From assembly GCA_000717735.1 (NCBI GenBank), contig JOBE01000007.1:1-64000 (forward strand): DNA of 64,000 nt, read 5' to 3'. A model generated the notes under the pieces. The model was not told the DNA's origin. It made no database searches and worked only from the letters and a program-made list of their open reading frames with translations. Both the position numbers and the translations under genes were made by a program. The stretch comes from Streptomyces griseoluteus. Its GTDB lineage: Bacteria > Actinomycetota > Actinomycetes > Streptomycetales > Streptomycetaceae. Positions 1 through 7,379 of the stretch are shown here, piece by piece; within the stretch, counting starts at the first letter, position 1; each line of letters opens with the position of its first letter.

Positions 1-13
1 GCCCCCGACGGCC

Positions 14-1504
14 TCACCCCCGGCCGACCGCCTCCGCCACCAGCCGGATCCCGGCCGTCACGGCCGACGGCGCCAGGTGCGCGTACCCGATGACGAGCCG
101 CACGTCCCCGTCGGCGGGCCGGGCGGTGCCGTAGTCCTCCAGGGGCCGCAGCGCCACCCCGACCTCCGCCGCCCGCGCGAGGAACCGTTCCGACGGCCCG
201 AAAAGCGCCGGTACGCGCGCGATGACGTGCAACCCGGCCGCGATGCCGCTCACCCGCGTCCCGGGCAGGTGTTCCGTGAGGGCGCCGAGCAGCGCGTCCC
301 GCCGCTCCCGGTAGGCGCGCTGGCAGCGGCGCAGCTGACGGTCGTACCCGCCCCGTGTCACCAACTCCGCCAGCACCGCCTGGTCGAGTACGGGGTTGCC
401 GAGGTCCATCGTGCGCTTGCGCTCGACCACCTCGCCCAGCAGCGCCTCGGGGACGAGAGTCCAGCCGAGCCGCAGCCCGGGCGCCAGCGACTTGCTGACC
501 GAGCCGGCGTAGACGACCCGCTCCGGATCGAGCCCCTGAAGCGCGCCGACGGGCGCCCGGTCGTAACGGAAATCACCGTCGTAGTCGTCCTCGAGGACGT
601 ACCCGTCCACCGCCCGCGCCCAGTCGAGGAGCGCGGCACGTCGCCCGGCCGACCAGCTGATCCCGGACGGGAACTGGTGCGAGGGCGTCACGACCACGGC
701 CCGCACGCCCGATGCGGCGAGCGGCTCGGGCCGCAGTCCCTCCTCGTCCAGGGGCAGCCACACCGTGTCCAGACCGGTCGAGGCGAACAGGCGCCCGTGC
801 TCGGGACTTCCGGGATCCTCGATGCCGACCGCGTCGAGCCCCCGCGCCCGCAGGACGAAGCCGAGCAGCGTCGAGGCCTGCGCCACGCCCGAACAGACCA
901 CGAGCCGCTCGGGATCGGCCACCACGCCCCGGCGCCTGGCCAGCATCCCGGCCAGTGCCTCCCGTAGTTCGGGCAGCCCGCGCGGGTCCGGATACCCGAG
1001 CGCCGGGTGGGACAGCCGGGTGAGCACGGCACGCTGGGCCGCCGCCCACGCGGCCCTGGGGAAGAGCGACAGGTCGGGCGTCCCGGGACGGAAGTCCACC
1101 CGGACGCCGACGGCCCCGCCGGCCGGGGCCGGAGCCGGGGCCGGGGCGCGGGCCCCGAGCGTCGGCGCGCCGCCGCCCGCCCCCGGCCCGAGGCGACCGT
1201 CCCCCGCCCCGGCGCGGTCCGTCCGCCGGGCCCTGGCCGCCTCACCGACCCAGGTGCCCGCTCCCCGGCCGCTGCGCAGGTACCCCTCGGCGGTGAGCTG
1301 CTCGTACGCCTCGGTGACGAGACCCCGCGAGACGCCCAGGTCGGCCGCGAGCTCGCGCGTCGACGGCAGCCGGGTCCCGGCCGCGAGCCTCCCCGAGCGC
1401 ACCGCCTCGCGCAGTGCCTCCTGCAGGGCCCGCCCCCGCTGCCGCGCCGGTGCGTCGACGGACGGCAGGAGCAGCTCCCAGGCCGCCTGTCCGTGGCTCC
1501 TCAT
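14..1504 (-). CDS. MocR/PdxR-family transcriptional regulator (GntR HTH fused to aminotransferase-like domain)
   Basis: This 496-residue protein has an N-terminal GntR winged helix (about residues 18-85, with LPSTRELAADLGVSRGLV) followed by a fold-type I aminotransferase-like domain. The PLP-binding lysine sits in AGSVSKSLAPG near residue 338. That architecture defines the MocR/PdxR family, whose members sense PLP or amino compounds and regulate nearby genes. The ATG at 1504 is chosen because the GntR domain starts just after it; the open frame further upstream has no family similarity. The RidA gene lies 14 bp upstream on the same strand, so the two are probably cotranscribed. An AAGTGG direct repeat in the divergent promoter region (1984-2016) is a plausible binding site. 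The family is certain; the effector is unknown. Confidence 0.93.
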   Translation of the reverse strand: MRSHGQAAWELLLPSVDAPARQRGRALQEALREAVRSGRLAAGTRLPSTRELAADLGVSRGLVTEAYEQLTAEGYLRSGRGAGTWVGEAARARRTDRAGAGDGRLGPGAGGGAPTLGARAPAPAPAPAGGAVGVRVDFRPGTPDLSLFPRAAWAAAQRAVLTRLSHPALGYPDPRGLPELREALAGMLARRRGVVADPERLVVCSGVAQASTLLGFVLRARGLDAVGIEDPGSPEHGRLFASTGLDTVWLPLDEEGLRPEPLAASGVRAVVVTPSHQFPSGISWSAGRRAALLDWARAVDGYVLEDDYDGDFRYDRAPVGALQGLDPERVVYAGSVSKSLAPGLRLGWTLVPEALLGEVVERKRTMDLGNPVLDQAVLAELVTRGGYDRQLRRCQRAYRERRDALLGALTEHLPGTRVSGIAAGLHVIARVPALFGPSERFLARAAEVGVALRPLEDYGTARPADGDVRLVIGYAHLAPSAVTAGIRLVAEAVGRG

Positions 1505-1518
1505 CCCCTGTGCCCCCT

Positions 1519-1929
1519 TCAGCCGGGCAGGGCCACCGTGAGGTCCACCTCGATGAGCTGACCCGGGTAGCCGAGCTGCGCGACGCCCAGGAGCGTACTC
1601 GCGGTGGTGAACGCGGGACCGAGGCCGGATCCGGTGAGCCGGCGCCACGCGGTCACCAGGGCGTCCCTGTCCTCGCTCCGTACGTAGATCACGGAGCGGA
1701 CCACGTGCTGCGGCTCCGCGTCCACCGCGGTCAAGGCGGCGAGAGCGTTCTCGACGACCTGGTCGACCTGTGCCTCGATCGACCCCGGGCCGACGAGGGA
1801 TCCGGTCCGGTCGAGCGGGCACTGCCCCGCCAGATAGGCGGTGCGGCCGGCCTCCACCACGGTGACGTGGTGGTATCCGGGCGTCGGGTGCAACGGGTCG
1901 GGATTGATCCGGGTGATCCTCGTGGTCAT
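1519..1929 (-). CDS. RidA family protein (enamine/imine deaminase-like)
   Basis: The 136-residue product matches the RidA/YjgF/UK114 family in length and pattern, including the GQ-P core (AYLAGQCPLD) and a C-terminal PGQLIEVDLTVAL strand with the conserved VE/VD stretch. RidA proteins hydrolyse reactive enamine/imine intermediates released by PLP enzymes, in the cytosol, usually as trimers. It is the first gene of a likely two-gene unit with the MocR regulator downstream, which fits a role in PLP or amino-acid chemistry. The usual RidA substrate-binding arginine near the C-terminus is not obvious, so it may belong to a divergent Rid subfamily. Confidence 0.88.
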   Translation of the reverse strand: MTTRITRINPDPLHPTPGYHHVTVVEAGRTAYLAGQCPLDRTGSLVGPGSIEAQVDQVVENALAALTAVDAEPQHVVRSVIYVRSEDRDALVTAWRRLTGSGLGPAFTTASTLLGVAQLGYPGQLIEVDLTVALPG

Positions 1930-1983
1930 GGCGGGAGTCTGACCGGCGGGCCGCAGACGCGCACGGGGTTTTCCCCCGCCCCG

Positions 1984-2016
1984 AAGTGGTCCCCGATGAC
2001 GCGAGGAAAGTGGACC
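1984..2016. promoter_or_regulatory. Candidate MocR/PdxR operator: direct repeat AAGTGGWCC
   Basis: AAGTGGTCC at 1984-1992 recurs as AAGTGGACC at 2008-2016, a direct repeat with starts 24 bp apart. It lies between the divergent RidA-MocR unit and the EamA gene. As I recall it, PdxR of Corynebacterium binds AAAGTGGW(T)CTA-type sites, which these resemble. The regulator therefore probably binds here to control EamA and possibly its own unit. Confidence 0.6.
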
Positions 2017-2052
2017 TCAACAGGGGCCGCCCGGCTGCCTAGCGTCGGAGTC

Positions 2053-3222
2053 ATGAACGCGAACGCCCTGCGCGGGGTCCTCCTGGTCACCCTCGCCTAC
2101 GCCCTCGTCGGAGCCTCCTTCACCGCGAACAGCCTGCTCGGCGCCTACCCGTACGCGGGCGGCCAGGCACTGCGGTACGGAGCCGCCTGTCTGCTTCTGC
2201 TCCCGCTCCTCGGCCGCGGCGGGCTCGCCCCGCTGCGGAAGCTGACCACCCGTCACTGGCTGCGGCTCGCCGCCCTCGCGGGTGTCGGCATGGTCGGCTT
2301 CAACCTGGCGGTCCTCGCCGCCGAGCGGACGGCCGAGCCGGCCGTGCCCGGTGTGCTCGTCGGCTGCGCCCCGGTCGTCGTCGCCGTCCTGGTCCCGCTG
2401 ATCGAGGGCCGCAGGCCCGCCCCCGCCGTGCTGTACGGGGCGCTGCTCGTCGCCGCGGGCGCCTTCACCGTGCAGGGCTGGGGGCGGACGGACCTGGCCG
2501 GGATCGGCTGGTCGGTGGCGGCGCTCGCGGGTGAGGTGGGGTTCACGGTCCTCGCCGTCCCGGTGCTCCGGCTGCTCGGGCCGAAACTGCTCACGGCCGC
2601 CGTCTGCGGGGTCGGCGCGGCAGAGGCGACGCTCGTCGGACTGCTGGTGGACGGACCCGACTTCGTACGCATGCCGACGGGGGTGGAGACGGGGGCCTTG
2701 ATCTGGCAGGCGGCGCTCGCCACGGTGGTCGGATTCGTCCTCTTCTACATGGGCGTCCAGCGGGTCGGCATGGAGCGCGCCACCCTCTTCACCGGCGCGA
2801 TCCCGGTCGCCGCCGCGTTGAGCGCCGCGCTGGTCGCGGGCGCCGCCTTCGGCCTCCCGCAGGCGGTCGGCAGTCTGCTCGTGGGGGCCGGCGCCGCCGT
2901 GGGCACCGGCCTGTTCACGCGGCCGCGCCGGCGGACCTCAGCGGCTGCCGTCCAGGACGACGCGCGCGACGAGAGCCGGGTCGTCGCTCATGGGTACGTG
3001 GCCGCAGCCGGGCAGCCGGACGAGCCGCGCGCCGGGCAGGGTGTGCTTGGCGCGGACGCCCTGGCGGGGAAGGAGCAGCCGGTCACGGGTGCCCCAGGCC
3101 ACGATGACGGGCACCTCGGGCACGTCCTCGCGGAAGCGCACGGACCCGCCGGCCTCCAGGGTCCGCCGGAAGCCGGTGGCGCCGCGCAGCGCGAGCGTCT
3201 CGGCGTAGACCGCCTCGGGTGA
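2053..3222 (+). CDS. EamA/DMT-family transporter with 3' antisense overlap
   Basis: The ATG at 2053 opens a protein with about ten hydrophobic segments in two EamA halves (starting LLVTLAYALVGASF and again after WSVAALAGEVGF), typical of drug/metabolite exporters in the cytoplasmic membrane. Homology-like sequence ends near GTGLFTRPRRR at about 2935, which gives the usual size of about 295 residues. No stop codon follows, and the frame stays open to 3222 across the antisense hydrolase gene, adding about 95 low-complexity residues. Divergence from the RidA-MocR unit and a shared operator-like repeat suggest MocR control. The substrate is unknown. The long C-terminal tail could be real or reflect a frameshift or base error near 2930. 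Confidence 0.85.
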   Translation: MNANALRGVLLVTLAYALVGASFTANSLLGAYPYAGGQALRYGAACLLLLPLLGRGGLAPLRKLTTRHWLRLAALAGVGMVGFNLAVLAAERTAEPAVPGVLVGCAPVVVAVLVPLIEGRRPAPAVLYGALLVAAGAFTVQGWGRTDLAGIGWSVAALAGEVGFTVLAVPVLRLLGPKLLTAAVCGVGAAEATLVGLLVDGPDFVRMPTGVETGALIWQAALATVVGFVLFYMGVQRVGMERATLFTGAIPVAAALSAALVAGAAFGLPQAVGSLLVGAGAAVGTGLFTRPRRRTSAAAVQDDARDESRVVAHGYVAAAGQPDEPRAGQGVLGADALAGKEQPVTGAPGHDDGHLGHVLAEAHGPAGLQGPPEAGGAAQRERLGVDRLG

Positions 3223-3768
3223 ACGGCGGCCGGGGCGCGCGTAGATGCTGCTGGTGAGCGCGGTGCGCCCGACGGGCGTACGGGAGAGGCGCTCGATCAG
3301 CGGGAGGGGCATCGACCGGGCGGCGCCCCGCATCGCCCGGAGCGTCACGAAGGCGTACCGCCGTTCGCCCTCCGACCAGAACCCGGCGGGGGAGAGCGCG
3401 GTGACGGAGCGCACCCGCTTCTCCCGGCCGAGTTCCAGGGCGAGCAGTCCGCCGAGCGAGTTCCCCGCCACGTGCGGCCGTTCGACGCCGAGGGCCGCGC
3501 AGAAGCCGTCGAGCACGGCGACGACGGTGGCCAGGTCGTAGGGGCAGCCGTCGGGCAGCTCGTCGGAGGCGCCGAAGCCGGGCAGGTCGACGGCGATCAC
3601 GTCCCGCTCGGCGGCCAGGATGTCGAGGACGGGTTCCCACGCCTGCCAGTGATGCCCGATGCCGTGCAGGAGCAGCAGCGGTTCGCCCGACCCCCGGCGC
3701 TCGTACATGAGGGACGCCGTGCGGGGCCCCGCCGGGGCCTGAAACGTGAACGCGATCCGTTCGGGCAT
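2938..3768 (-). CDS. Alpha/beta-fold hydrolase
   Basis: This 276-residue single-domain hydrolase carries the oxyanion HG motif (LLLLHGIGHHW, about residue 35), the nucleophile elbow GNSLGG (Ser104), the acid residue in WGTRDR (Asp229) and the catalytic histidine in GCGHVPMSDDP (His257). No signal peptide is visible, so it should act in the cytosol on an ester or similar small substrate. It is divergent from the ECF41 sigma gene; ECF41 factors often control an adjacent gene, so this may be a target. Its 3' end overlaps the EamA frame antisense by 285 bp. The substrate cannot be inferred. Confidence 0.9.
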   Translation of the reverse strand: MPERIAFTFQAPAGPRTASLMYERRGSGEPLLLLHGIGHHWQAWEPVLDILAAERDVIAVDLPGFGASDELPDGCPYDLATVVAVLDGFCAALGVERPHVAGNSLGGLLALELGREKRVRSVTALSPAGFWSEGERRYAFVTLRAMRGAARSMPLPLIERLSRTPVGRTALTSSIYARPGRRSPEAVYAETLALRGATGFRRTLEAGGSVRFREDVPEVPVIVAWGTRDRLLLPRQGVRAKHTLPGARLVRLPGCGHVPMSDDPALVARVVLDGSR

Positions 3769-3843
3769 GCGGACTCCCTGTCCTGAAGCTTCCTAGACGT
3801 CCCGTCAGCGAGAATTACCGATGAGTAGCCTGGAGTTCAAGAC

Positions 3844-3863
3844 CCTGTCCGAAACTGGACAGG
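3844..3863. promoter_or_regulatory. 20-bp inverted repeat upstream of the ECF41 sigma gene
   Basis: CCTGTCCGAAACTGGACAGG contains perfect 7-bp arms (3844-3850 and 3857-3863) around a 6-bp spacer. It ends 9 bp before the GTG at 3873. This could be an operator or an RNA hairpin near the start codon. A weak TGTC...CGTC pair at 3779-3806 somewhat resembles ECF41 promoters, which have TGTCACA and CGTC. Confidence 0.4.
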
Positions 3864-3872
3864 CCGACCGCG

Positions 3873-4796
3873 GTGGGCTGGGATGGATGGGTGCCCACCG
3901 ACCTTGCGACCGACACCCTGACCGAACTCTTCGAGGAGCACCGCCCGATGCTCCTCGGCGTCGCCTACCGGATGCTCGGCCGAGCCGCCGACGCCGAGGA
4001 CGTCGTCCAGGAGGCCTGGCTGCGCTGGACCGCAGAGGACCGGGCCGCCGTCCGAGAGCCCCGCGCCTTCCTCGTCCGGATCACCACGCGCCTCGCCATA
4101 GACCGGCTCCGGCAGGCCCAGTCGCGCCGCGAGTCCTACGTCGGCCCGTGGCTGCCCGAGCCCGTCGTCACCGACTTCGGCCCGGCCGCCCCCGACACCG
4201 CCGAGCGCGCTCTGCTCGCCGACTCCGTCTCCCTCGCCGTCCTGGTCGTCCTCGAATCCCTCTCCCCGCTGGAGCGGGCCGTCTTCGTGCTGCGTGAGGC
4301 CTTCGGCTTCCCGTACGGGGAGATCGCCACCGCCCTCGACCGCTCCGAGGCCGCCGTGCGCCAGCTGGCCGGGCGCGCACGGCGCCATGTCGACGAGGGC
4401 AAGCCGCGCTACGACGTGGACCCGGTCGAGCGCCGCGACCTCACGGAGCGCTTCCTCGCCGCCGCGGCGGGCGGCGACCTCGGCGGCCTCCTCGCCCTGC
4501 TCGCACCCGACGCGCGACTCGTCGGCGACAGCGGCGGCAAGGCCAAGACGCCACGCCGGATCCTCGAGAGCGCCGACAAGGTCGGGCGCTTCCTCGCCGC
4601 CGTGGCCCGGGACGCGGAAACCCTGTACGAGATCCGCTTCGTCGAGATCAACGGCGCCCCCGCGGTCCTCACCCTCGCCGACGGGCGGCCCGACACCCTC
4701 ACCCAGATCGAGGTGCGCGACGGGCGCGTCCAGTGCGTCTATGTCATCCGCAACCCCGACAAGCTCAAGGGCCTCGCCGACCCCGGCGAACGCTGA
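3873..4796 (+). CDS. ECF41-family RNA polymerase sigma factor (SigJ-like)
   Basis: Sigma-70 region 2 (ELFEEHRPMLLGVAYRML, DAEDVVQEAWLRW) and region 4 (LSPLERAVFVLREAFGFPY, then the AVRQLAGRAR helix) are followed by a SnoaL-like C-terminal domain of about 120 residues. WLPEP in the linker, a DSGGK variant of the DGGGR motif, and NPDKL near the C-terminus are diagnostic of ECF41. In this family the C-terminal extension replaces a separate anti-sigma factor and modulates activity. The GTG at 3873 gives 307 residues; the GTG at 3891 (giving MPTDLATDTL) is an equally plausible start, and neither has a strong Shine-Dalgarno. A terminator follows at 4847. The divergent hydrolase is a candidate target. 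Confidence 0.9.
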   Translation: MGWDGWVPTDLATDTLTELFEEHRPMLLGVAYRMLGRAADAEDVVQEAWLRWTAEDRAAVREPRAFLVRITTRLAIDRLRQAQSRRESYVGPWLPEPVVTDFGPAAPDTAERALLADSVSLAVLVVLESLSPLERAVFVLREAFGFPYGEIATALDRSEAAVRQLAGRARRHVDEGKPRYDVDPVERRDLTERFLAAAAGGDLGGLLALLAPDARLVGDSGGKAKTPRRILESADKVGRFLAAVARDAETLYEIRFVEINGAPAVLTLADGRPDTLTQIEVRDGRVQCVYVIRNPDKLKGLADPGER

Positions 4797-4846
4797 GCCG
4801 CACCACGGCGCCGGAAGCACGCGATCGCGCCGGCTGACCGGAACCC

Positions 4847-4880
4847 GCCCCGCCTCCCACTCCGGGAGGCGGGGCCTTTT
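4847..4880 (+). terminator. Rho-independent-type terminator after the ECF41 gene
   Basis: A perfect 12-bp stem (4847-4858 with 4864-4875, arms GCCCCGCCTCCC and GGGAGGCGGGGC) encloses a 5-nt loop and is followed by CTTTT. It lies 50 bp past the sigma-factor stop. Confidence 0.85.
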
Positions 4881-4962
4881 GCTGCGCGGGGCTCACGGGG
4901 GCGCGAACGTCCTGTGAACGATCTAGGTCAGAGGGTCACATTCGGGGGCGTTCGGCAGAGGA

Positions 4963-4997
4963 TTGGTCTTGACCAAGGGGGAGGCTCGCCTTATGGT
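4963..4997 (+). promoter_or_regulatory. GntR gene promoter with palindromic operator over the -35 box
   Basis: The -35 TTGACC (4969-4974) and -10 TATGGT (4992-4997) are separated by 17 bp, an HrdB-type promoter. The palindrome TTGGTCTTGACCAA (4963-4976) covers the -35 box. It resembles the TGGTC...GACCA sites of HutC/DasR-type GntR regulators, so autorepression by the downstream gene is likely. The predicted leader is about 75 nt. Confidence 0.65.
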
Positions 4998-5077
4998 CGC
5001 AGAGTTAGTGCAGGAACCTTTAATAAACAAGGGCGCGGAAAACCGCCGCGGGACACGGCGAATTGCGGAGGATCAGG

Positions 5078-5818
5078 GTGGGGACCACGCAGCTGGCATC
5101 GGTACCGGAGCCTAAGTACCAGCACCTCAAGACGGTGATCGGCGAAGCACTCGACTCGGACTTCGCGGTCGGGGAGATCCTCCCCAACGAGCGCGAACTC
5201 GCGGCCCGCTTCGGCGTCGCCCGGGCCACGCTCCGACAGGCCCTGGAACAGCTGGAGCTGGAAGGCCGGCTGCAGCGCCGCCGCGGCGTCGGCACCACGG
5301 TCGCCCCGCCGCGCGTCGGCGTCGACGTCTCCACCACCCAGCACACCTGGCCCGGTGTCGGGGACGAGGCCTGGCAGTCCCTGGACTCCGCCTCCGACGT
5401 GGCGCCGCCCGCCGTCGCCCGCCTCCTGGAGAGCGGCGCCGAGGAGCGGCTGCACATCGTCCGCCGCCTCCGCGTCAGCCAGGACCAGCCCGTCGCCGCC
5501 GAGCTGCTGTACGTGCCGGCCGGCTCCGTCCCGAATCTCAGCGCGATCGACGCACCCGCGGGAGCTGCCCGCGCCGGCGAGGTGCTGCGGGAACTCCAGC
5601 ACCTCGCCCTCGACGGCCAGGACCGTTCCGTGGAGCTCGGCTCCGCCCGCGCCGACGACGCCAAGGAGCTCGACCGCCTGCCGGGCGCGCCCGTCCTGGT
5701 GGTGACGACCCGCTACCTCTCCGGAGGACGTACCGCCGCCGTCTCCGTGGCCACCTACCGGGCCGACACCTGCCGACTGACCTTCGGCGACTCCGTCGAC
5801 CTGGTCATGGCCTCGTAA
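5078..5818 (+). CDS. GntR/HutC-family regulator with UTRA domain
   Basis: The product has an N-terminal GntR winged helix (about residues 8-75, with LPNERELAARFGVARATLRQ) and a C-terminal UTRA ligand-binding domain (about 85-240). This is the HutC/DasR-type layout, although the sequence is clearly not DasR. The GTG at 5078 is preferred over the in-frame TTG at 5063 because GGAGGA at 5067-5072 sits in Shine-Dalgarno position for it. The gene has its own promoter with a palindrome at 4963-4976. The next gene, convergent across a mobile element, is a ROK repressor, so a sugar or amino-sugar signal is possible but not shown. Confidence 0.9.
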   Translation: MGTTQLASVPEPKYQHLKTVIGEALDSDFAVGEILPNERELAARFGVARATLRQALEQLELEGRLQRRRGVGTTVAPPRVGVDVSTTQHTWPGVGDEAWQSLDSASDVAPPAVARLLESGAEERLHIVRRLRVSQDQPVAAELLYVPAGSVPNLSAIDAPAGAARAGEVLRELQHLALDGQDRSVELGSARADDAKELDRLPGAPVLVVTTRYLSGGRTAAVSVATYRADTCRLTFGDSVDLVMAS

Positions 5819-5856
5819 CACGACACTCCCGCCACACCCACGGCCCGTCGCCGGTC

Positions 5857-5873
5857 CCTCCTCGGAGAGGAGG
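5857..5873 (+). terminator. Short hairpin after the GntR gene
   Basis: CCTCCTC and GAGGAGG form a perfect 7-bp stem with a 3-nt loop, 38 bp after the GntR stop. It abuts the mobile element that begins at 5876. There is no T-run, so terminator function is plausible only. Confidence 0.45.
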
Positions 5874-5875
5874 CC

Positions 5876-6073
5876 CTAGGGCCTCTCGTTCGGATCATGC
5901 CGGGCTCGCGGGGTCCGGCACCGAGCCTCGCCGCGTTGTCGTCGGTCGCCATGGCTCCGCCATGGCGCCCTCCTCCGCCTTGCGATGCGTCCCCTAGGCC
6001 CTGCGGGCCTGGGGAGACCCCATGCACCAGACCCCGCTCCCTGATCCGGCCTGATCCAAACGAAAGACCCTAG
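5876..6073. mobile_element. MITE-like element, copy 1 (198 bp)
   Basis: The element is bounded by CTAG at 5876-5879 and 6070-6073 and has imperfect terminal inverted repeats of about 22 bp (CTAGGGCCTCTCGTTCGGAT against CTAGGGTCTTTCGTTTGGAT). It has no coding capacity. Inside are a 9-bp hairpin (CGCCATGGC, loop TCC, GCCATGGCG) and a GC-rich hairpin (CCCCTAGGCCC, loop TGC, GGGCCTGGGG). Two further copies lie at 32286-32483 (inverted, very similar) and 37800-38000 (diverged). It looks like a non-autonomous element mobilised by a CTAG-targeting transposase, possibly IS5-like, which is inference. Its right CTAG supplies the TAG stop of the ROK gene. Confidence 0.75.
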
Positions 6074-7227
6074 CGGCGGGCCGTCACCGTGCCCTCGACC
6101 GCGAACAGCTGCTCCTCGACGTGGTCGAGGGCCAGCCGCAGCGCGCCCGTTCCCACCGCGGCCTCGCCGAGCAGGGACAGCACCACCCGCGGCGGCCGCA
6201 GGCAGAACCGGGCCAGCTCGTCCCGGAGCGGCTGCAGTACGCCGTCGAGGCCGGCCGCCCAGCCGCCGACCACCACCAGCTCGGGGTCGATCGCGAGGAC
6301 CAGCGCCGCCACGTCGTGCACCAGCCGCTGGATGAACCGCTCCTCCGCCGCCTGAGCCCGCGCGTCGCCCTTGCGGGCCAGCGCGAAGACCTCGGCGACC
6401 GCCTGCTCGTCCAGCGGGTGCAGCGGCTCGTCCGTGGTCGAGAGCAGATGCTCGGGGGTGACGCCCTGGCCCAGCAGGTGCAGCGCGCCGATCTCCCCGG
6501 CCGCGCCGCCGAAGCCCCGGTGCAGCCGGCCGCCGATCAGCGAACCGGCTCCCGGACTCAGCCCGGCCAGGACGAACACGATGTCGTCGGAGTCGGTCGC
6601 GGCACCCTTCCAGTGCTCGGCGACGGCCGCAGCGTTCGCGTCGTTCTCCACGATCACCGGGCACCGGAACGACCGCCGCAGCCGCTCGCCGAGCGCGAGA
6701 CCCGTCCAGCCCGGCAGGGCGGTGCCGAGACGGACGGTCCCGTCGGCCTCCACGATGCCGGGGGTTCCCACGCCGACCGCCCGCAGATTGGACCGGGCGA
6801 CCCCGGCCCTGCGCAGCACGTCCGCGACGACCGTGCGCACCCGGTCGAGGCGCTCGTCCTCGGGAGCCGTCTCCGCGACCTCGCGCGATCCGGCGCCGAT
6901 GATCCGTCCGTCCAGACCGGACAGCAGCGCGGCCACCCGGTGCGGACCGATCTCGATGCCGAGCAGATGACCGGCCTCCGCGCGGAAGCGGAACCTCCGT
7001 GCCGGCCGCCCCTGCCGCCGGGTCTCGCCCTCCTCGGGCGCGGCCTCGACGACGAGACCGCCCTCCATGAGGCCCTCGACGACCCCTTCGACCGTGGGCC
7101 GGGAGAGGCCCGTGATCCGGGTCAGGTCCGTGAGCGTGGGCGCGTCGGCGCCGCGCAGGGCATGGAGTACCACCGCGGAGTTGATCCGCCGCAGCAGAGA
7201 CGGATCCCCGCCGGTCAGCCGCCCCAC
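6070..7227 (-). CDS. ROK-family transcriptional repressor
   Basis: An N-terminal winged helix (about residues 10-70, with LTDLTRITGLSRPTVEGVVEGL) precedes a ROK/sugar-kinase-like domain with a phosphate-binding-like stretch (VGVGTPGIV) and the ENDANAAA motif. The usual CxCG-GC-E zinc cysteines are absent (the stretch reads GAAGEIGALHLLG), so this ROK domain is divergent. The GTG at 7227 is preferred because GGGAGGA lies about 7 bp upstream and the product then begins VGRLTGGDPSLLRRINS; a GTG at 7251 would add eight residues. Such repressors usually control sugar use, but no transport genes are adjacent. The TAG stop is formed by the terminal CTAG of the MITE-like element. Confidence 0.9.
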   Translation of the reverse strand: MGRLTGGDPSLLRRINSAVVLHALRGADAPTLTDLTRITGLSRPTVEGVVEGLMEGGLVVEAAPEEGETRRQGRPARRFRFRAEAGHLLGIEIGPHRVAALLSGLDGRIIGAGSREVAETAPEDERLDRVRTVVADVLRRAGVARSNLRAVGVGTPGIVEADGTVRLGTALPGWTGLALGERLRRSFRCPVIVENDANAAAVAEHWKGAATDSDDIVFVLAGLSPGAGSLIGGRLHRGFGGAAGEIGALHLLGQGVTPEHLLSTTDEPLHPLDEQAVAEVFALARKGDARAQAAEERFIQRLVHDVAALVLAIDPELVVVGGWAAGLDGVLQPLRDELARFCLRPPRVVLSLLGEAAVGTGALRLALDHVEEQLFAVEGTVTARR

Positions 7228-7379
7228 AGTGTGTCCTCCCAGCTCGTGCACCTCTTCGGCGGATGGTACTCAATGGGTGGTGCCGCGGCGAGCGCCGCCC
7301 CCGGGGCCCGGTCCGCGCCGGTCCCGTCCCGTCTCCTGACGGAACGCCAACTGTCAGTGCCGGCCGCTTTACTGGACCC

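Noticed and set aside
14..2020. 668-codon open frame extending MocR upstream
   Set aside because: The first 172 codons have no family similarity and overlap the well-supported RidA gene in antisense; the real start is at 1504.
5876..6073. MITE-like element as a riboswitch or leader of the ROK or GntR gene
   Set aside because: The same sequence recurs at two unrelated loci in either orientation and downstream of genes rather than in leaders.
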